Of a DNA stretch of 64,000 nt, positions 16,099-24,070 are shown in pieces. Source of the DNA: an uncultured Lachnospiraceae bacterium (GTDB taxonomy: Bacteria > Bacillota > Clostridia > Lachnospirales > Lachnospiraceae). Each line of letters opens with the position of its first letter. Positions within the stretch are counted from its first letter, which is position 1. Position numbers and translations under genes: made by a program. The DNA lies in NCBI GenBank assembly GCA_947626775.1, contig CANQTL010000001.1, positions 1 through 64,000 of the forward strand, written 5' to 3'. The notes beneath the pieces are model-generated. The model was not told the origin of the DNA. It searched no databases and saw only the letters and a list, made by a program, of their open reading frames with translations.

Positions 16099-16347
16099 CT
16101 ACAGGGGCAGATTTCCGGGTGATTTTGGGTCGTCGAAAATGCCCTTCAACCAATCCTTGAATCCCCCCCCAGCGACAGCCTCCAGCAGATCGTCGGACAG
16201 TTCGCCCTCCGAAGCCCCCGCGTTCAGCCGGTCGAGGAGTTCCTGCGCCTGTTCTGCGGTCACTTCTCGACCGTACTCCTTCGCGATGGAGACAATCTCT
16301 TCCGCCGACTTGGCGTTTTGCAGTTTTTCCAGCATTTCTTCGCTCAT
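16099..16347 (-). CDS. Nif11-like leader peptide precursor, copy 7 (in frame, G8)
   Basis: 82-residue precursor and the first of the array in transcription order. Leader MSEEMLEKLQNAKSAEEIVS…, AKEYGREVTAEQAQELLDRL, GELSDDLLEAVAGG, then core GFKDWLKGIFDDPKSP plus a few residues. A G8 tract (plus 16163-16170) encodes the glycines of the processing site and here is in register. This copy therefore shows what the G8 state of copies 2-4 would look like. AAGGAGG site within the cassette. The MATE exporter gene lies 119 bases upstream in transcription. Confidence 0.85.
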   Translation of the reverse strand: MSEEMLEKLQNAKSAEEIVSIAKEYGREVTAEQAQELLDRLNAGASEGELSDDLLEAVAGGGFKDWLKGIFDDPKSPGNLPL

Positions 16348-16515
16348 ATGGTTCCGCCTCCTTTCTTCTGAAATCGATATCTGAAACGCGCTCCGCGCCG
16401 TTTCCGCATTTTCATTCCGGCAGGATCGCCGCTCTCATAGATTGATACGTCGAACGGCGGATTTTGTTAGAAATTTTTTTCTTCCGCGGCAAATTTTTTG
16501 GAAGGTTCAGCCTGG
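16348..16515 (-). repeat. ~165-bp 5' cassette, copy upstream of Nif11-like copy 7
   Basis: Fifth copy. It overlaps and rewrites the end of the MATE gene, whose last residues AQAEPSKKFAAEEKNF are cassette-encoded. Confidence 0.85.
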
Positions 16516-17849
16516 GCGCGCTCTTTTCTTCTATAATATGCGTAAAACCCGACACAGATCAACGCCGACAGCAGGGAGCCGAGGGGCGCGGCCCAGCCCA
16601 TGGGATAGAGACTGTCCGGCCAGAGAACGCTGGCGAGCCAGGCTCCCGGGATGCGCACGATCAGGATCGCCGCGATATTGTGGATAAAAGAGATCACCGC
16701 CTTCTGGTCGCCGCAGAAATAGCCGCTGAAGCAGAAGTGCACGGCCGCGAAGACGCAGTCAAAGGCGTAGGATCTGAGATATTCGCTGCCCGCCGCAAGC
16801 ACCGCCGCATCCCGCGTAAAGAGTCCCACCAGCGTGTGCGGCAGGAACTGATTGTACAGGGCGCAGAGACAGCCCCAGCCCACCGTAACCGCCAGCCCGT
16901 AGTACAGCGTCCGCCGCGCCCGCTCCGGCTGATCCGCTCCCATATTCTGTGCCGTAATGGTAGAGATTGCAGACAGAAACGCCGAAGGTACAAGGAACAT
17001 AAATCCGATCAGCTTCTCCACAATCCCCACCGCCGCGGAGGCAGTCAGCCCTCTGCTGTTGGCGATCACCGTGATCACAATGAAGGCAACCTGGATCAGG
17101 CCGTCCTGCAGGGCGATGGGCGCGCCCACCGTCAGAATCTGCCCAAGCGCCTCCCGTCCCGCACGGATATCCCGTCTGTCGATGCGAAGTCCCAGATCGC
17201 GCACGCGCATCATGACAAGCGCCGCGGTCACGCTCACCGCCTGCCCGCAGACCGTCCCCAGCGCCGCGCCCGCCGCGCCCAGACCCAGGCCGCCGATGAA
17301 CAGGAAGTCCAGCGCGATGTTGACGACGCAGGCGATCCCCACGAAGTACATGGGCCGTCTCGAGTCGCCCAGGCCTCTGAAGATGCTGCTGATCAGATTG
17401 TAGGCGGTGATAAACGGAATCCCCGCAAAGCAGACGGCGAGATAGGTTTTCGTCTCCGGCACCGCCTCGGCGGGCGTCAGCATCATGCGCGTAATCGCGC
17501 CCGTGCACGAGAGCAGTAACGCCGTGATCCCGACCGCGAAGCACGCAAAAAAGACAATGGAAGTTCCCACTGTCTCCCGCACGGCCCGCTCGTCCTGCGC
17601 GCCCACATTCCGCCCGATGCGCACCGTCGTCCCCATGGCGAAGCCCACAATGACGACGGTGAGCATATGCATCACCTGACTGCCTATGGACACCGCCGTG
17701 GTCGTCTCCGACCCGTTGTACAGACCGACCACGAACAGATCCGCCAGCCCGTAGAACGTCTGCATAAAGCAGGCGAGCAGATAGGGCAGGGCAAAGAGGA
17801 GCAGGTTTCTTCCCACGCTCCCTCTGGTCAAATCATTCTTCTCGTTCAT
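16467..17849 (-). CDS. MATE family efflux transporter, candidate exporter of the Nif11-like products
   Basis: 460-residue multidrug and toxic-compound extrusion protein with about 12 helices; the N-terminus DLTRGSVGRNLLLFALPYLL and the internal duplication are family features. It drives export with an ion gradient. It is the gene immediately upstream, on the same strand, of the Nif11-like array, so it may export their products, but MATE proteins usually move small molecules, so this link is inference. The final 16 residues come from the repeat cassette, giving an unnatural charged tail after YYRRKER. Confidence 0.9.
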   Translation of the reverse strand: MNEKNDLTRGSVGRNLLLFALPYLLACFMQTFYGLADLFVVGLYNGSETTTAVSIGSQVMHMLTVVIVGFAMGTTVRIGRNVGAQDERAVRETVGTSIVFFACFAVGITALLLSCTGAITRMMLTPAEAVPETKTYLAVCFAGIPFITAYNLISSIFRGLGDSRRPMYFVGIACVVNIALDFLFIGGLGLGAAGAALGTVCGQAVSVTAALVMMRVRDLGLRIDRRDIRAGREALGQILTVGAPIALQDGLIQVAFIVITVIANSRGLTASAAVGIVEKLIGFMFLVPSAFLSAISTITAQNMGADQPERARRTLYYGLAVTVGWGCLCALYNQFLPHTLVGLFTRDAAVLAAGSEYLRSYAFDCVFAAVHFCFSGYFCGDQKAVISFIHNIAAILIVRIPGAWLASVLWPDSLYPMGWAAPLGSLLSALICVGFYAYYRRKERAQAEPSKKFAAEEKNF

Positions 17850-17872
17850 CCGTCCAAACTCTCAGTCATATC

Positions 17873-18997
17873 TTATCTTCCGAAATGTCCCGCCACCGTC
17901 CTGAGGTGCTCGATGACCGGCAGCTGCTGCGGGCACACGCGCTCGCACTGGCCGCAGGCGATACAGTCGCCCGCGCTGCCGAAGTCCTCGATCAGGCGGT
18001 CATAGTAAGTGCCCTGGGGCGTCCAGCCCTTCTCCGCCGCTTCCTGTCTGTCCGCATTGTAGAGGGAAAAATACTTCGGGATGGCGATCTTCTTCGGGCA
18101 GCCGTCCGTGCAGTAGGAACAGCCCGTACACGGGATGGCGATGTTGCCGTTGATGATCGCCGCGGCCCTGCTGACAATCGCCTGCTCCTGCTCGTTTAAC
18201 GGCTTGAAATCCGCCATGTAGCCGGTATTGTCGAGAAGCTGTTCCATGCTGCTCATGCCGCTCAGGACAAGCTTCACATTGTCCAGTCCCGCCGCGAACC
18301 GGATCGCCCAGGACGGGATCGACATCTGCGGCGCATAATCCCGGAACAGCCGCTCCGCCTCCGCGGGGACCCTGGCCAGCGTCCCGCCCTTGACCGGCTC
18401 CATGACGATCACCGGCACGCCGTGTTTCACCGCCGTCTCATAGCACAGCCCCGACTGGATACTGGGACTGCTCCAGTCGAGATAATTGATCTGCAGCTGT
18501 ACGAACTCCATCTCGGGATGCTCCGTCAGCACCTGATCCAGAAAAGCCGCGTCATCGTGATAGGAAAAGCCGATGTGCCTGACAAGCCCCTGGCGCTTCT
18601 TCTCCACAAGCCACGCAAAGCAGTCCAGCTCCGTAAATATTTTATAGTGGTTGCGCCCGATATCATGGAGCAGATAGTAATCGAAGAATCCCGCTCCCGT
18701 CTTCCTTAACTGTTCGTTGAAAATCCTGTCCCTGTCCGCTTTCGCGCTGATAAACTCCGCGTGGAGCTTATCAGCCAGCGTAAAGCTGTCCCTGGGATGC
18801 CTGTCCACCAGACATTCTTTCGCGGCGTTCTCACTCTGAAACCCGCAGTACATCCACGCCGTGTCAAAGTAGGTGAAGCCCCGCTCGAGAAAGGCGTCCA
18901 CCATCCGCTTCGTCGCCTCCGTGTCGATGCTCGACGCGTCCTTCGCATTGCGGAGCGGAAGCCTCATCAGCCCGAACCCTAATTTCTTATCACCCAT
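17873..18997 (-). CDS. Aldo/keto reductase with ferredoxin-type Fe-S domain
   Basis: 374 residues. The first ~260 form an aldo/keto-reductase barrel (GLMRLPL, FDTAWMYCG with the catalytic Tyr, HIGFSYHDD). The C-terminal part has two cysteine clusters, CTGCSYCTDGC and CIACGQCERVC, expected to hold 4Fe-4S centres. Such fusions are frequent in anaerobic Firmicutes and may use ferredoxin-like electron flow, but the substrate is unknown. GGAGGG lies before the ATG. It is 23 bases upstream of the MATE gene in the same direction. Confidence 0.92.
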   Translation of the reverse strand: MGDKKLGFGLMRLPLRNAKDASSIDTEATKRMVDAFLERGFTYFDTAWMYCGFQSENAAKECLVDRHPRDSFTLADKLHAEFISAKADRDRIFNEQLRKTGAGFFDYYLLHDIGRNHYKIFTELDCFAWLVEKKRQGLVRHIGFSYHDDAAFLDQVLTEHPEMEFVQLQINYLDWSSPSIQSGLCYETAVKHGVPVIVMEPVKGGTLARVPAEAERLFRDYAPQMSIPSWAIRFAAGLDNVKLVLSGMSSMEQLLDNTGYMADFKPLNEQEQAIVSRAAAIINGNIAIPCTGCSYCTDGCPKKIAIPKYFSLYNADRQEAAEKGWTPQGTYYDRLIEDFGSAGDCIACGQCERVCPQQLPVIEHLRTVAGHFGR

Positions 18998-19080
18998 CGC
19001 TTATATACCCTCCGAAAAAAACGTTGCGCCATCGGAAACATTATATCATCTCCCCGCCTCCGTCCGCAAGCCCGGCGCGC

Positions 19081-19857
19081 TCACCCCAGCGCCACGTCCA
19101 GGACCATCATGACCACAAAACCGATGGCGGCGCCAATCGTGCCGATATTGCTGTGTTCGCCCGCCTGGGCTTCGGGAATCAGTTCCTCCACTACCACATA
19201 GATCATCGCGCCCGCCGCGAACGCCAGAAGATAGGGAAGGGCGGCGGCGATCCTGCTCGCGAGAAGAATCGTCGCCGCCGCGCCGACCGGTTCCACGACG
19301 CCCGACAGCGCGCCGTACACGAAAGAACGCAGTCTGGGCATACCCTCGCCGCGAAGCGGCATGGAGATGATCGCCCCTTCCGGAAAATTCTGAATCGCAA
19401 TCCCCACAGCCAGCGCAAGCGCGCCCGCCATCGTGATGCCCGCATGGCCATAGAGCGCGCCCGCAAAGGTCACGCCCACGGACATGCCCTCGGGGATATT
19501 GTGCAGCGTCACGGCGAGGACAAGCATGGTTGTTTTTTTTAAATGGGCCTCGACGCCCTCCGGTTCGGCGCTCTCCAGATGCAGATGCGGAATCAGACTG
19601 TCCAGCGCAAGCAGAAACGCCATGCCTCCCAGGAAACCCGCCGCGGCCGGGAACCACGCGGGAGCGCCCTGTTCCTCAGACATGTCGATGGCCGGAATGA
19701 GAAGCGACCAGACCGAAGCCGCGATCATCACGCCCGCGGCAAAGCCCAGAAGCATTTTTTCCAGCCTCCTGTTCATCTTCCCTCTCATGAAAAAAACCAT
19801 CGCCGACCCAAGCGCCGTCCCCGCAAAGGGGATGAAAAGTCCCATTGCCAGCCGCAT
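19081..19857 (-). CDS. ZIP family divalent metal transporter
   Basis: 258-residue membrane protein with about eight helices. Diagnostic residues are in the helix LAVTLHNIPEGMSVGVTFAG and in AIQNFPEGAIISMPL, the HNxPEG and QNxPEG metal sites of the ZIP/GufA group. It is expected to import Zn2+ or Fe2+. An open frame extends 11 codons further to a GTG; I prefer the ATG of MRLAMGLFIPF because the first helix begins there. It stands 98 bases downstream of the isc operon. Confidence 0.9.
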   Translation of the reverse strand: MRLAMGLFIPFAGTALGSAMVFFMRGKMNRRLEKMLLGFAAGVMIAASVWSLLIPAIDMSEEQGAPAWFPAAAGFLGGMAFLLALDSLIPHLHLESAEPEGVEAHLKKTTMLVLAVTLHNIPEGMSVGVTFAGALYGHAGITMAGALALAVGIAIQNFPEGAIISMPLRGEGMPRLRSFVYGALSGVVEPVGAAATILLASRIAAALPYLLAFAAGAMIYVVVEELIPEAQAGEHSNIGTIGAAIGFVVMMVLDVALG

Positions 19858-19955
19858 CCCGCCACCCCGTCTCCGTATGTCCGCGCGCACCGCTTACGCT
19901 GTGCGTCATTGACAGTATATGCATCCGCAGGCGCTTTTTCCACCAAAAAGCAGTC

Positions 19956-20372
19956 CTACCCCGCGAAATCGTCCCGCATCAGATCCGCGATCGTGATGCC
20001 GTCGAAATACTCGTTCATCATGCCCGTAAATTTCTGCCACATCGGCAGCGTCCTGCACTCCGCCGTCCTGACGCAGGGTTTCGGATCCCCCTCCAGACAG
20101 GCAACGGGGGCGAGATCTCCCTCTGTGAGTCTCAGGATCTCGCCCACGCTGTATCTGTCGGGCGTCCGTGTCAGGCGATAGCCGCCGCCCTTGCCGTGAA
20201 CGCCCTCTATCATGTGATGCTTCGTCAGAACCGGGAGCAGTTTCTCCAGATATTTCAGGGAAATATCCTGCCGCCCGGCCACGTCCTTCATCGGGACGTA
20301 GCCGTCCTCGCAGTGCTCTGCCAGATCGATCATGACGCGCAGTATATATCTTCCTCTCGTGGAAATGATCAT
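19956..20372 (-). CDS. Rrf2/IscR-family Fe-S cluster-responsive regulator
   Basis: 138-residue winged-helix regulator: ISTRGRYILRVMIDLAEHC at the start, SLKYLEKLLPVLTKHH as recognition region, and three cysteines in CLEGDPKPCVRTAEC that match the 2Fe-2S ligands of IscR. It lies last in an iscS-iscU-rrf2 order, whereas IscR is usually first. The 33-bp palindrome before iscS is the likely operator, giving feedback on Fe-S assembly. AAGGAG site ahead of the ATG. Confidence 0.92.
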   Translation of the reverse strand: MIISTRGRYILRVMIDLAEHCEDGYVPMKDVAGRQDISLKYLEKLLPVLTKHHMIEGVHGKGGGYRLTRTPDRYSVGEILRLTEGDLAPVACLEGDPKPCVRTAECRTLPMWQKFTGMMNEYFDGITIADLMRDDFAG

Positions 20373-20404
20373 ACGCCATCCGCTCCTTTCGCGCAGGCCG
20401 CGCG

Positions 20405-20836
20405 CTATACGTCGCAGTGGCCGCAGCTTGCGCAGTCCGGGAACTGCGACTCGTCATAGGCGATGCCGTTCTTGTCATAGTAATCCTTGAGCGCCGCCTT
20501 GATCGCCTCCTCCGCCAGCACGGAACAGTGCAGTTTGTGCGCCGGCAGTCCGTCCAGCGCCTCCGCCACCGCCCTGTTGGTCAGTTCCATCGCCTCCGAC
20601 ACGGGCTTTCCCTTGATCAGCTCCGTCGCCATGGAGCTGGACGCAATGGCGCTGCCGCAGCCGAACGTCTCGAACTTGACGTCGGTGATCGTGTCGTCGT
20701 CGATCTTCAGATAGATCTTCATGATGTCGCCGCACTTGGCGTTTCCCACTTCTCCGACGCCGTCCGCGTCCTCAATCACACCCACGTTTCTGGGATTGCG
20801 AAAATGATCCATTACCTTATCGCTGTATAAAGCCAT
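20405..20836 (-). CDS. iscU: Fe-S cluster assembly scaffold IscU/NifU N-terminal type
   Basis: 143-residue scaffold protein. MDHFRNPRNVG at the N-terminus and the three cluster cysteines in NAKCGD, CGSAIAS-type and HKLHCSVLAEEAI contexts define the family. An extra C-terminal CASCGHC motif, common in clostridial versions, adds three cysteines. It receives sulfur from the neighbouring cysteine desulfurase (60 bases upstream). GGAGG precedes the ATG. Confidence 0.95.
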   Translation of the reverse strand: MALYSDKVMDHFRNPRNVGVIEDADGVGEVGNAKCGDIMKIYLKIDDDTITDVKFETFGCGSAIASSSMATELIKGKPVSEAMELTNRAVAEALDGLPAHKLHCSVLAEEAIKAALKDYYDKNGIAYDESQFPDCASCGHCDV

Positions 20837-20895
20837 CTCTGTCTGCCTCCGTTTCCGTTTACCGTCTCTGTTGCGTCACTTTTCCGCCTAATCGC

Positions 20896-22086
20896 CTACT
20901 TCGTGACAAATGTCTGCTTCCCGCTGACCAGGTCCCGCCATACCGGCGACATCCCCCGCAGATATTCCACCACGTCTCTGACCGCGCGGATCATGTAGTC
21001 AACTTCCTCCTCCGTCGTCTCCTCCGAGAGCGTCAGGCGCAGCGAACCGTGCGCGATCTCATGGGGTCTTCCGATTGCCAGAAGCACATGGCTTGGATCG
21101 AGCGATCCCGACGTGCAGGCGGAACCGGACGAAGCGTACACGCCCTTGTCGTCGAGCAGCAGAAGCAGCGACTCCCCTTCGATCCCCTCGAAGCAGAAAT
21201 TCACATTGCCCGGCAGCCTGCGCGCCGCGTCCCCGTTCAGAACGCCGTGGGGGATTTCGGACAGTCCGGCGATCAGTCTGTCGCGCAGCGCCGAAACCCG
21301 GACCGCGTTCTCGTCGATGTGGGCGCACGCCTCCTCCAGCGCCGCCGCCATGCCCATGATGGCCGGAATGTTCTCTGTGCCCGCTCTCCTGCCCTGTTCC
21401 TGCGCGCCGCCCTCGATCAGGTTCGTCAGGCGGATCCCCCGCTTCGCATAGAGCGCGCCGACGCCCTTCGGCCCGTGGAATTTGTGGGCCGACAGCGAGA
21501 GCATATCGATATTCTGTTCTCCCACGTCTATGTGCAGATGACCGGCGGCCTGCACCGCGTCGGTGTGGAACAGCACGCCCTTCTCGCGGCACACCGCGCC
21601 GATCTCCCCGATGGGCTGTATCGTCCCGATCTCGTTGTTCGCGTACATAACCGTCACAAGACAGGTGTCCGGACGGATCGCGTCGCTCACCTGTTTCGCC
21701 GTGACCAGCCCGTTCTCGTGCACGTCGAGCAGGGTGATCTCAAATCCTTCTTTTTCCAGCCGGTTCAGCGTATGCAGCACCGCATGATGCTCGAAAGCGG
21801 TGGAAACGATGTGTTTCTTTCCCTGCTTCTCTCCAAGATACGCGGCGGACGTGATGGCGTGATTGTCCGCCTCGCTGCCGCCGGACGTAAAGATGATCTC
21901 CCGCGCCTCGCAGCCGAGACAGTCCGCCATTCGTTTTCTCGCATCCGCCAGCGCCTCGTTCGCTCTCTGTCCCACCGAGTGCAGACTGGACGGATTTCCG
22001 TAGATCTCCTCCATATACGGCAGCATAGCGTCGATGGCCGTCCTGCTCATCTTCGTCGTGGCCGCGTTGTCAGCATAAATCTTCAT
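20896..22086 (-). CDS. iscS: Cysteine desulfurase (NifS/IscS type)
   Basis: 396-residue PLP enzyme that takes sulfur from L-cysteine for Fe-S clusters. Visible are YADNAATTK at the start, the PLP lysine in SLSAHKFHGPKGVGALY (about residue 204) and the mobile catalytic Cys in ASSGSACTSGSLDPSHVL. The start is taken at the second ATG (MKIYADN), 7 bases from GGAGG; the first ATG is only one base from that site. First gene of the operon with iscU and the Rrf2 regulator. Confidence 0.95.
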   Translation of the reverse strand: MKIYADNAATTKMSRTAIDAMLPYMEEIYGNPSSLHSVGQRANEALADARKRMADCLGCEAREIIFTSGGSEADNHAITSAAYLGEKQGKKHIVSTAFEHHAVLHTLNRLEKEGFEITLLDVHENGLVTAKQVSDAIRPDTCLVTVMYANNEIGTIQPIGEIGAVCREKGVLFHTDAVQAAGHLHIDVGEQNIDMLSLSAHKFHGPKGVGALYAKRGIRLTNLIEGGAQEQGRRAGTENIPAIMGMAAALEEACAHIDENAVRVSALRDRLIAGLSEIPHGVLNGDAARRLPGNVNFCFEGIEGESLLLLLDDKGVYASSGSACTSGSLDPSHVLLAIGRPHEIAHGSLRLTLSEETTEEEVDYMIRAVRDVVEYLRGMSPVWRDLVSGKQTFVTK

Positions 22087-22101
22087 GGTCATACCTCCGT
22101 C

Positions 22102-22134
22102 TATTTACCCACCTACCTGGTAGGTAGGTAAATA
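22102..22134. promoter_or_regulatory. 33-bp palindrome before iscS, probable Rrf2 operator
   Basis: Two 16-base arms (22102-22117 and 22119-22134) around one base, matching at 15 of 16 positions; each arm is TATTTACC plus two CACCTACC/TACCTACC-like words. It begins 15 bases upstream of the iscS ATG and overlaps the expected promoter or leader. The binding role is inference from position and from the Rrf2 gene in the operon. Confidence 0.65.
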
Positions 22135-22157
22135 ATAGCACAGAAAAGCCGCCTCTG

Positions 22158-22454
22158 TCAAGTCCAGGGGCGATGCAGATTTTCCAGCCAGTAGTCCCTG
22201 CGGCTCTCATACTGCCCGTTGATCCAGTCCGCCGCCTGATCGACGCCCTCCGCCGTCAGCGGCACCTCGACGGACTCCTTCAGCTCGTCCGGCGTGTGCA
22301 GCAGATTGAGCGGTTCGGGCCATACCGTCACGCGGATCACATCTTCCCCGCCGCTTTTGACCCGCTTCAGCATATAGCGCATTCCCTCCATACTGCCGGA
22401 ATACTCTTCTTTCTTGATATAATTCAACGGATGAAACGTCTTCTTGTCCAGCAT
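22158..22454 (-). CDS. Small conserved protein, function unknown
   Basis: 98-residue soluble protein beginning MLDKKTFHPLNYIKKEEYSG, with a predicted beta-rich middle (MRYMLKRV, DVIRVTVWPEPLNL) and an acidic C-terminus. I do not recognise a named family. Start chosen 8 bases after GAGAGGG; an upstream in-frame ATG overlaps the MATE gene. It follows that MATE gene closely and is probably co-transcribed with it. Confidence 0.65.
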   Translation of the reverse strand: MLDKKTFHPLNYIKKEEYSGSMEGMRYMLKRVKSGGEDVIRVTVWPEPLNLLHTPDELKESVEVPLTAEGVDQAADWINGQYESRRDYWLENLHRPWT

Positions 22455-22477
22455 ATCCAATCCCTCTCTCCGCGCCG

Positions 22478-23848
22478 CTAGACGCCCCATACCTTCGCCA
22501 TCTTACGCCGCACGATGACAAAGCACGCCACATGCGCCAGAAAAGTGATCAGCCAGCTTATCGGATAGGTCAGATAGAGCGAAGTTCTCGTGTGAAACGC
22601 CTCCATCCGAAAGAAGGTAAAAATCCAGATCAGCCGCAGGCCGCAGGCGCCGATCAGGGACACGATCATCGGCATCACCGCGTAGCCCATGCCGCGCAGG
22701 GAGCCCACCATCACGTCCATCATGCCGCACAGGGCGTAGGTGGAGCAGATGACCCGCATACGGATCATGCCCGCGTCTATGACCTGAGCGCTGTTGGTGT
22801 ACAGGGCGAGGAGCTGTCTGCCGCACAGCACCGCCAGATTGCCGAGCACCGCTCCGACCACGAGCACGCAGCCCTCCGCGATATAGAGAATCCGGTTGAC
22901 CCGCTCGTACTTCGCCGCTCCGATGTTCTGTCCGGTAAAGGAGATCGCCGCCTGATGAAAAGCGTTCATCGCCACATACACGAAACCCTCGATGTTCGCC
23001 GCCGCCGAATTGCCCGCCACCGTAATCGCGCCGAAGGAGTTGACCGACGACTGGATAATCACGTTGGAGAAGGAGAACACCATTCCCTGAAAGCTCGCGG
23101 GCAGACCGATCTGCAGGATCCTGACGAACTTGTCCCGATCGATGCGCAGCGCGGACAGCGTCAGCCGGATACTGCCCTCCGCCCTCATCATGCACCGCAC
23201 GATGAGAAAAGCGGAGATGCACTGTGAGATAACCGTAGCGATGGCCACGCCCGCCACGTCCAGTTTGCACACAATGACAAAGAACAGGTTCAGAATCACA
23301 TTGACGACGCCGGCCACGGAGAGATAGTACAGCGGTCTTTTGGTATCTCCCACGGCGCGCAGAATCGCGCTGCCGAAGTTGTAGAGCATGGTCGCCGTCA
23401 TCCCTATGAAGTAGATGCGCAGATAGAGCGCCGCAAGCGGCAGCACCTCCTCGGGCGTCTGCATCCAGGTCAGAATGCGCCTGGCGCCGATACAGCCTAC
23501 AACCGTCAGCAGAATCCCGCTGTACACGCTCAGCAGCATCGCCGTATGTACCGTCCGCTCGGTTTCTTCGTCCTTCTTCGCGCCCCGGTACCTGGCCACC
23601 AGGACGTTGGCGCCCACGGACAGCCCCAGGAAAAAATTCGTCAGCAGATTGATCAGCGACGAGTTGGAACCGACTGCCGCCAGAGAGTTGTCCCCCGCAT
23701 ATCTTCCCACGACGATGATATCCGCCGCGTTGAACAGAAGCTGCAGGATGCTGGAACACATGAGCGGCACCGCAAAGACAAGCAGCTTGCTCAGGATCGG
23801 CCCGCTGCACATATCCATCTCATATTTTGGTCCCTTCGCTCTCGCCAT
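22478..23848 (-). CDS. MATE family efflux transporter
   Basis: 456-residue exporter with about 12 helices in two related halves. It starts MARAKGPKYEMDMCSGPILS, and the KLLVFAVPLMCSSILQLLFN helix is a typical MATE opening. The upstream ATG seven codons earlier overlaps the GGAGGAGG site, so MARAKG is preferred. It resembles Clostridial MATEs of unknown substrate and is not close in sequence to the copy at 16467. Confidence 0.92.
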   Translation of the reverse strand: MARAKGPKYEMDMCSGPILSKLLVFAVPLMCSSILQLLFNAADIIVVGRYAGDNSLAAVGSNSSLINLLTNFFLGLSVGANVLVARYRGAKKDEETERTVHTAMLLSVYSGILLTVVGCIGARRILTWMQTPEEVLPLAALYLRIYFIGMTATMLYNFGSAILRAVGDTKRPLYYLSVAGVVNVILNLFFVIVCKLDVAGVAIATVISQCISAFLIVRCMMRAEGSIRLTLSALRIDRDKFVRILQIGLPASFQGMVFSFSNVIIQSSVNSFGAITVAGNSAAANIEGFVYVAMNAFHQAAISFTGQNIGAAKYERVNRILYIAEGCVLVVGAVLGNLAVLCGRQLLALYTNSAQVIDAGMIRMRVICSTYALCGMMDVMVGSLRGMGYAVMPMIVSLIGACGLRLIWIFTFFRMEAFHTRTSLYLTYPISWLITFLAHVACFVIVRRKMAKVWGV

Positions 23849-23948
23849 CGCCTGTTTCCTCCTCCGCATACATCCTTCCTCAGGATACCGATAGAAAAAG
23901 AAAGAATGAGAATACCGTATCGACTACGGTATCCCCACCCTTGTACAA

Positions 23949-24021
23949 TCGGAGTGACAAGACTTGAACTTGCGGCCTCTACTTCCCTAAAGTAGCGCTC
24001 TACCACCTGAGCCACACCCCG
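23949..24021 (-). tRNA. tRNA-Pro, anticodon AGG
   Basis: 73-base cloverleaf on the minus strand. Acceptor CGGGGTG pairs with CACTCCG, the D-stem is GCTC/GAGC, the anticodon stem CTACT/AGTAG is perfect around loop TTAGGGA, and the T-arm is GCAAG TTCAAGT CTTGT. U33 then A34 G35 G36 gives anticodon AGG (reads CCU, and others if A34 becomes inosine). The unpaired C1-G72 style start and G37 fit proline. CCA is not encoded. A34 is unusual in bacterial tRNAs other than Arg. Confidence 0.92.
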
Positions 24022-24070
24022 ACAGCAGTTATCATTATAACCAATTATCACAGAAAATGCAAGCCCTATC

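Noticed and set aside
13174..16384. Plus-strand ORFs across the Nif11-like array
   Set aside because: They mirror the leader genes in reverse, have no ribosome sites and arise from high GC.
13405..16515. Insertion sequence or integron cassettes
   Set aside because: The repeated segments have no transposase, terminal inverted repeats or target duplications that I can see, and they include a fixed gene start.
22094..22140. TACC repeat as a simple microsatellite
   Set aside because: The two-fold symmetry is nearly perfect over 33 bases, which a plain repeat would not need.
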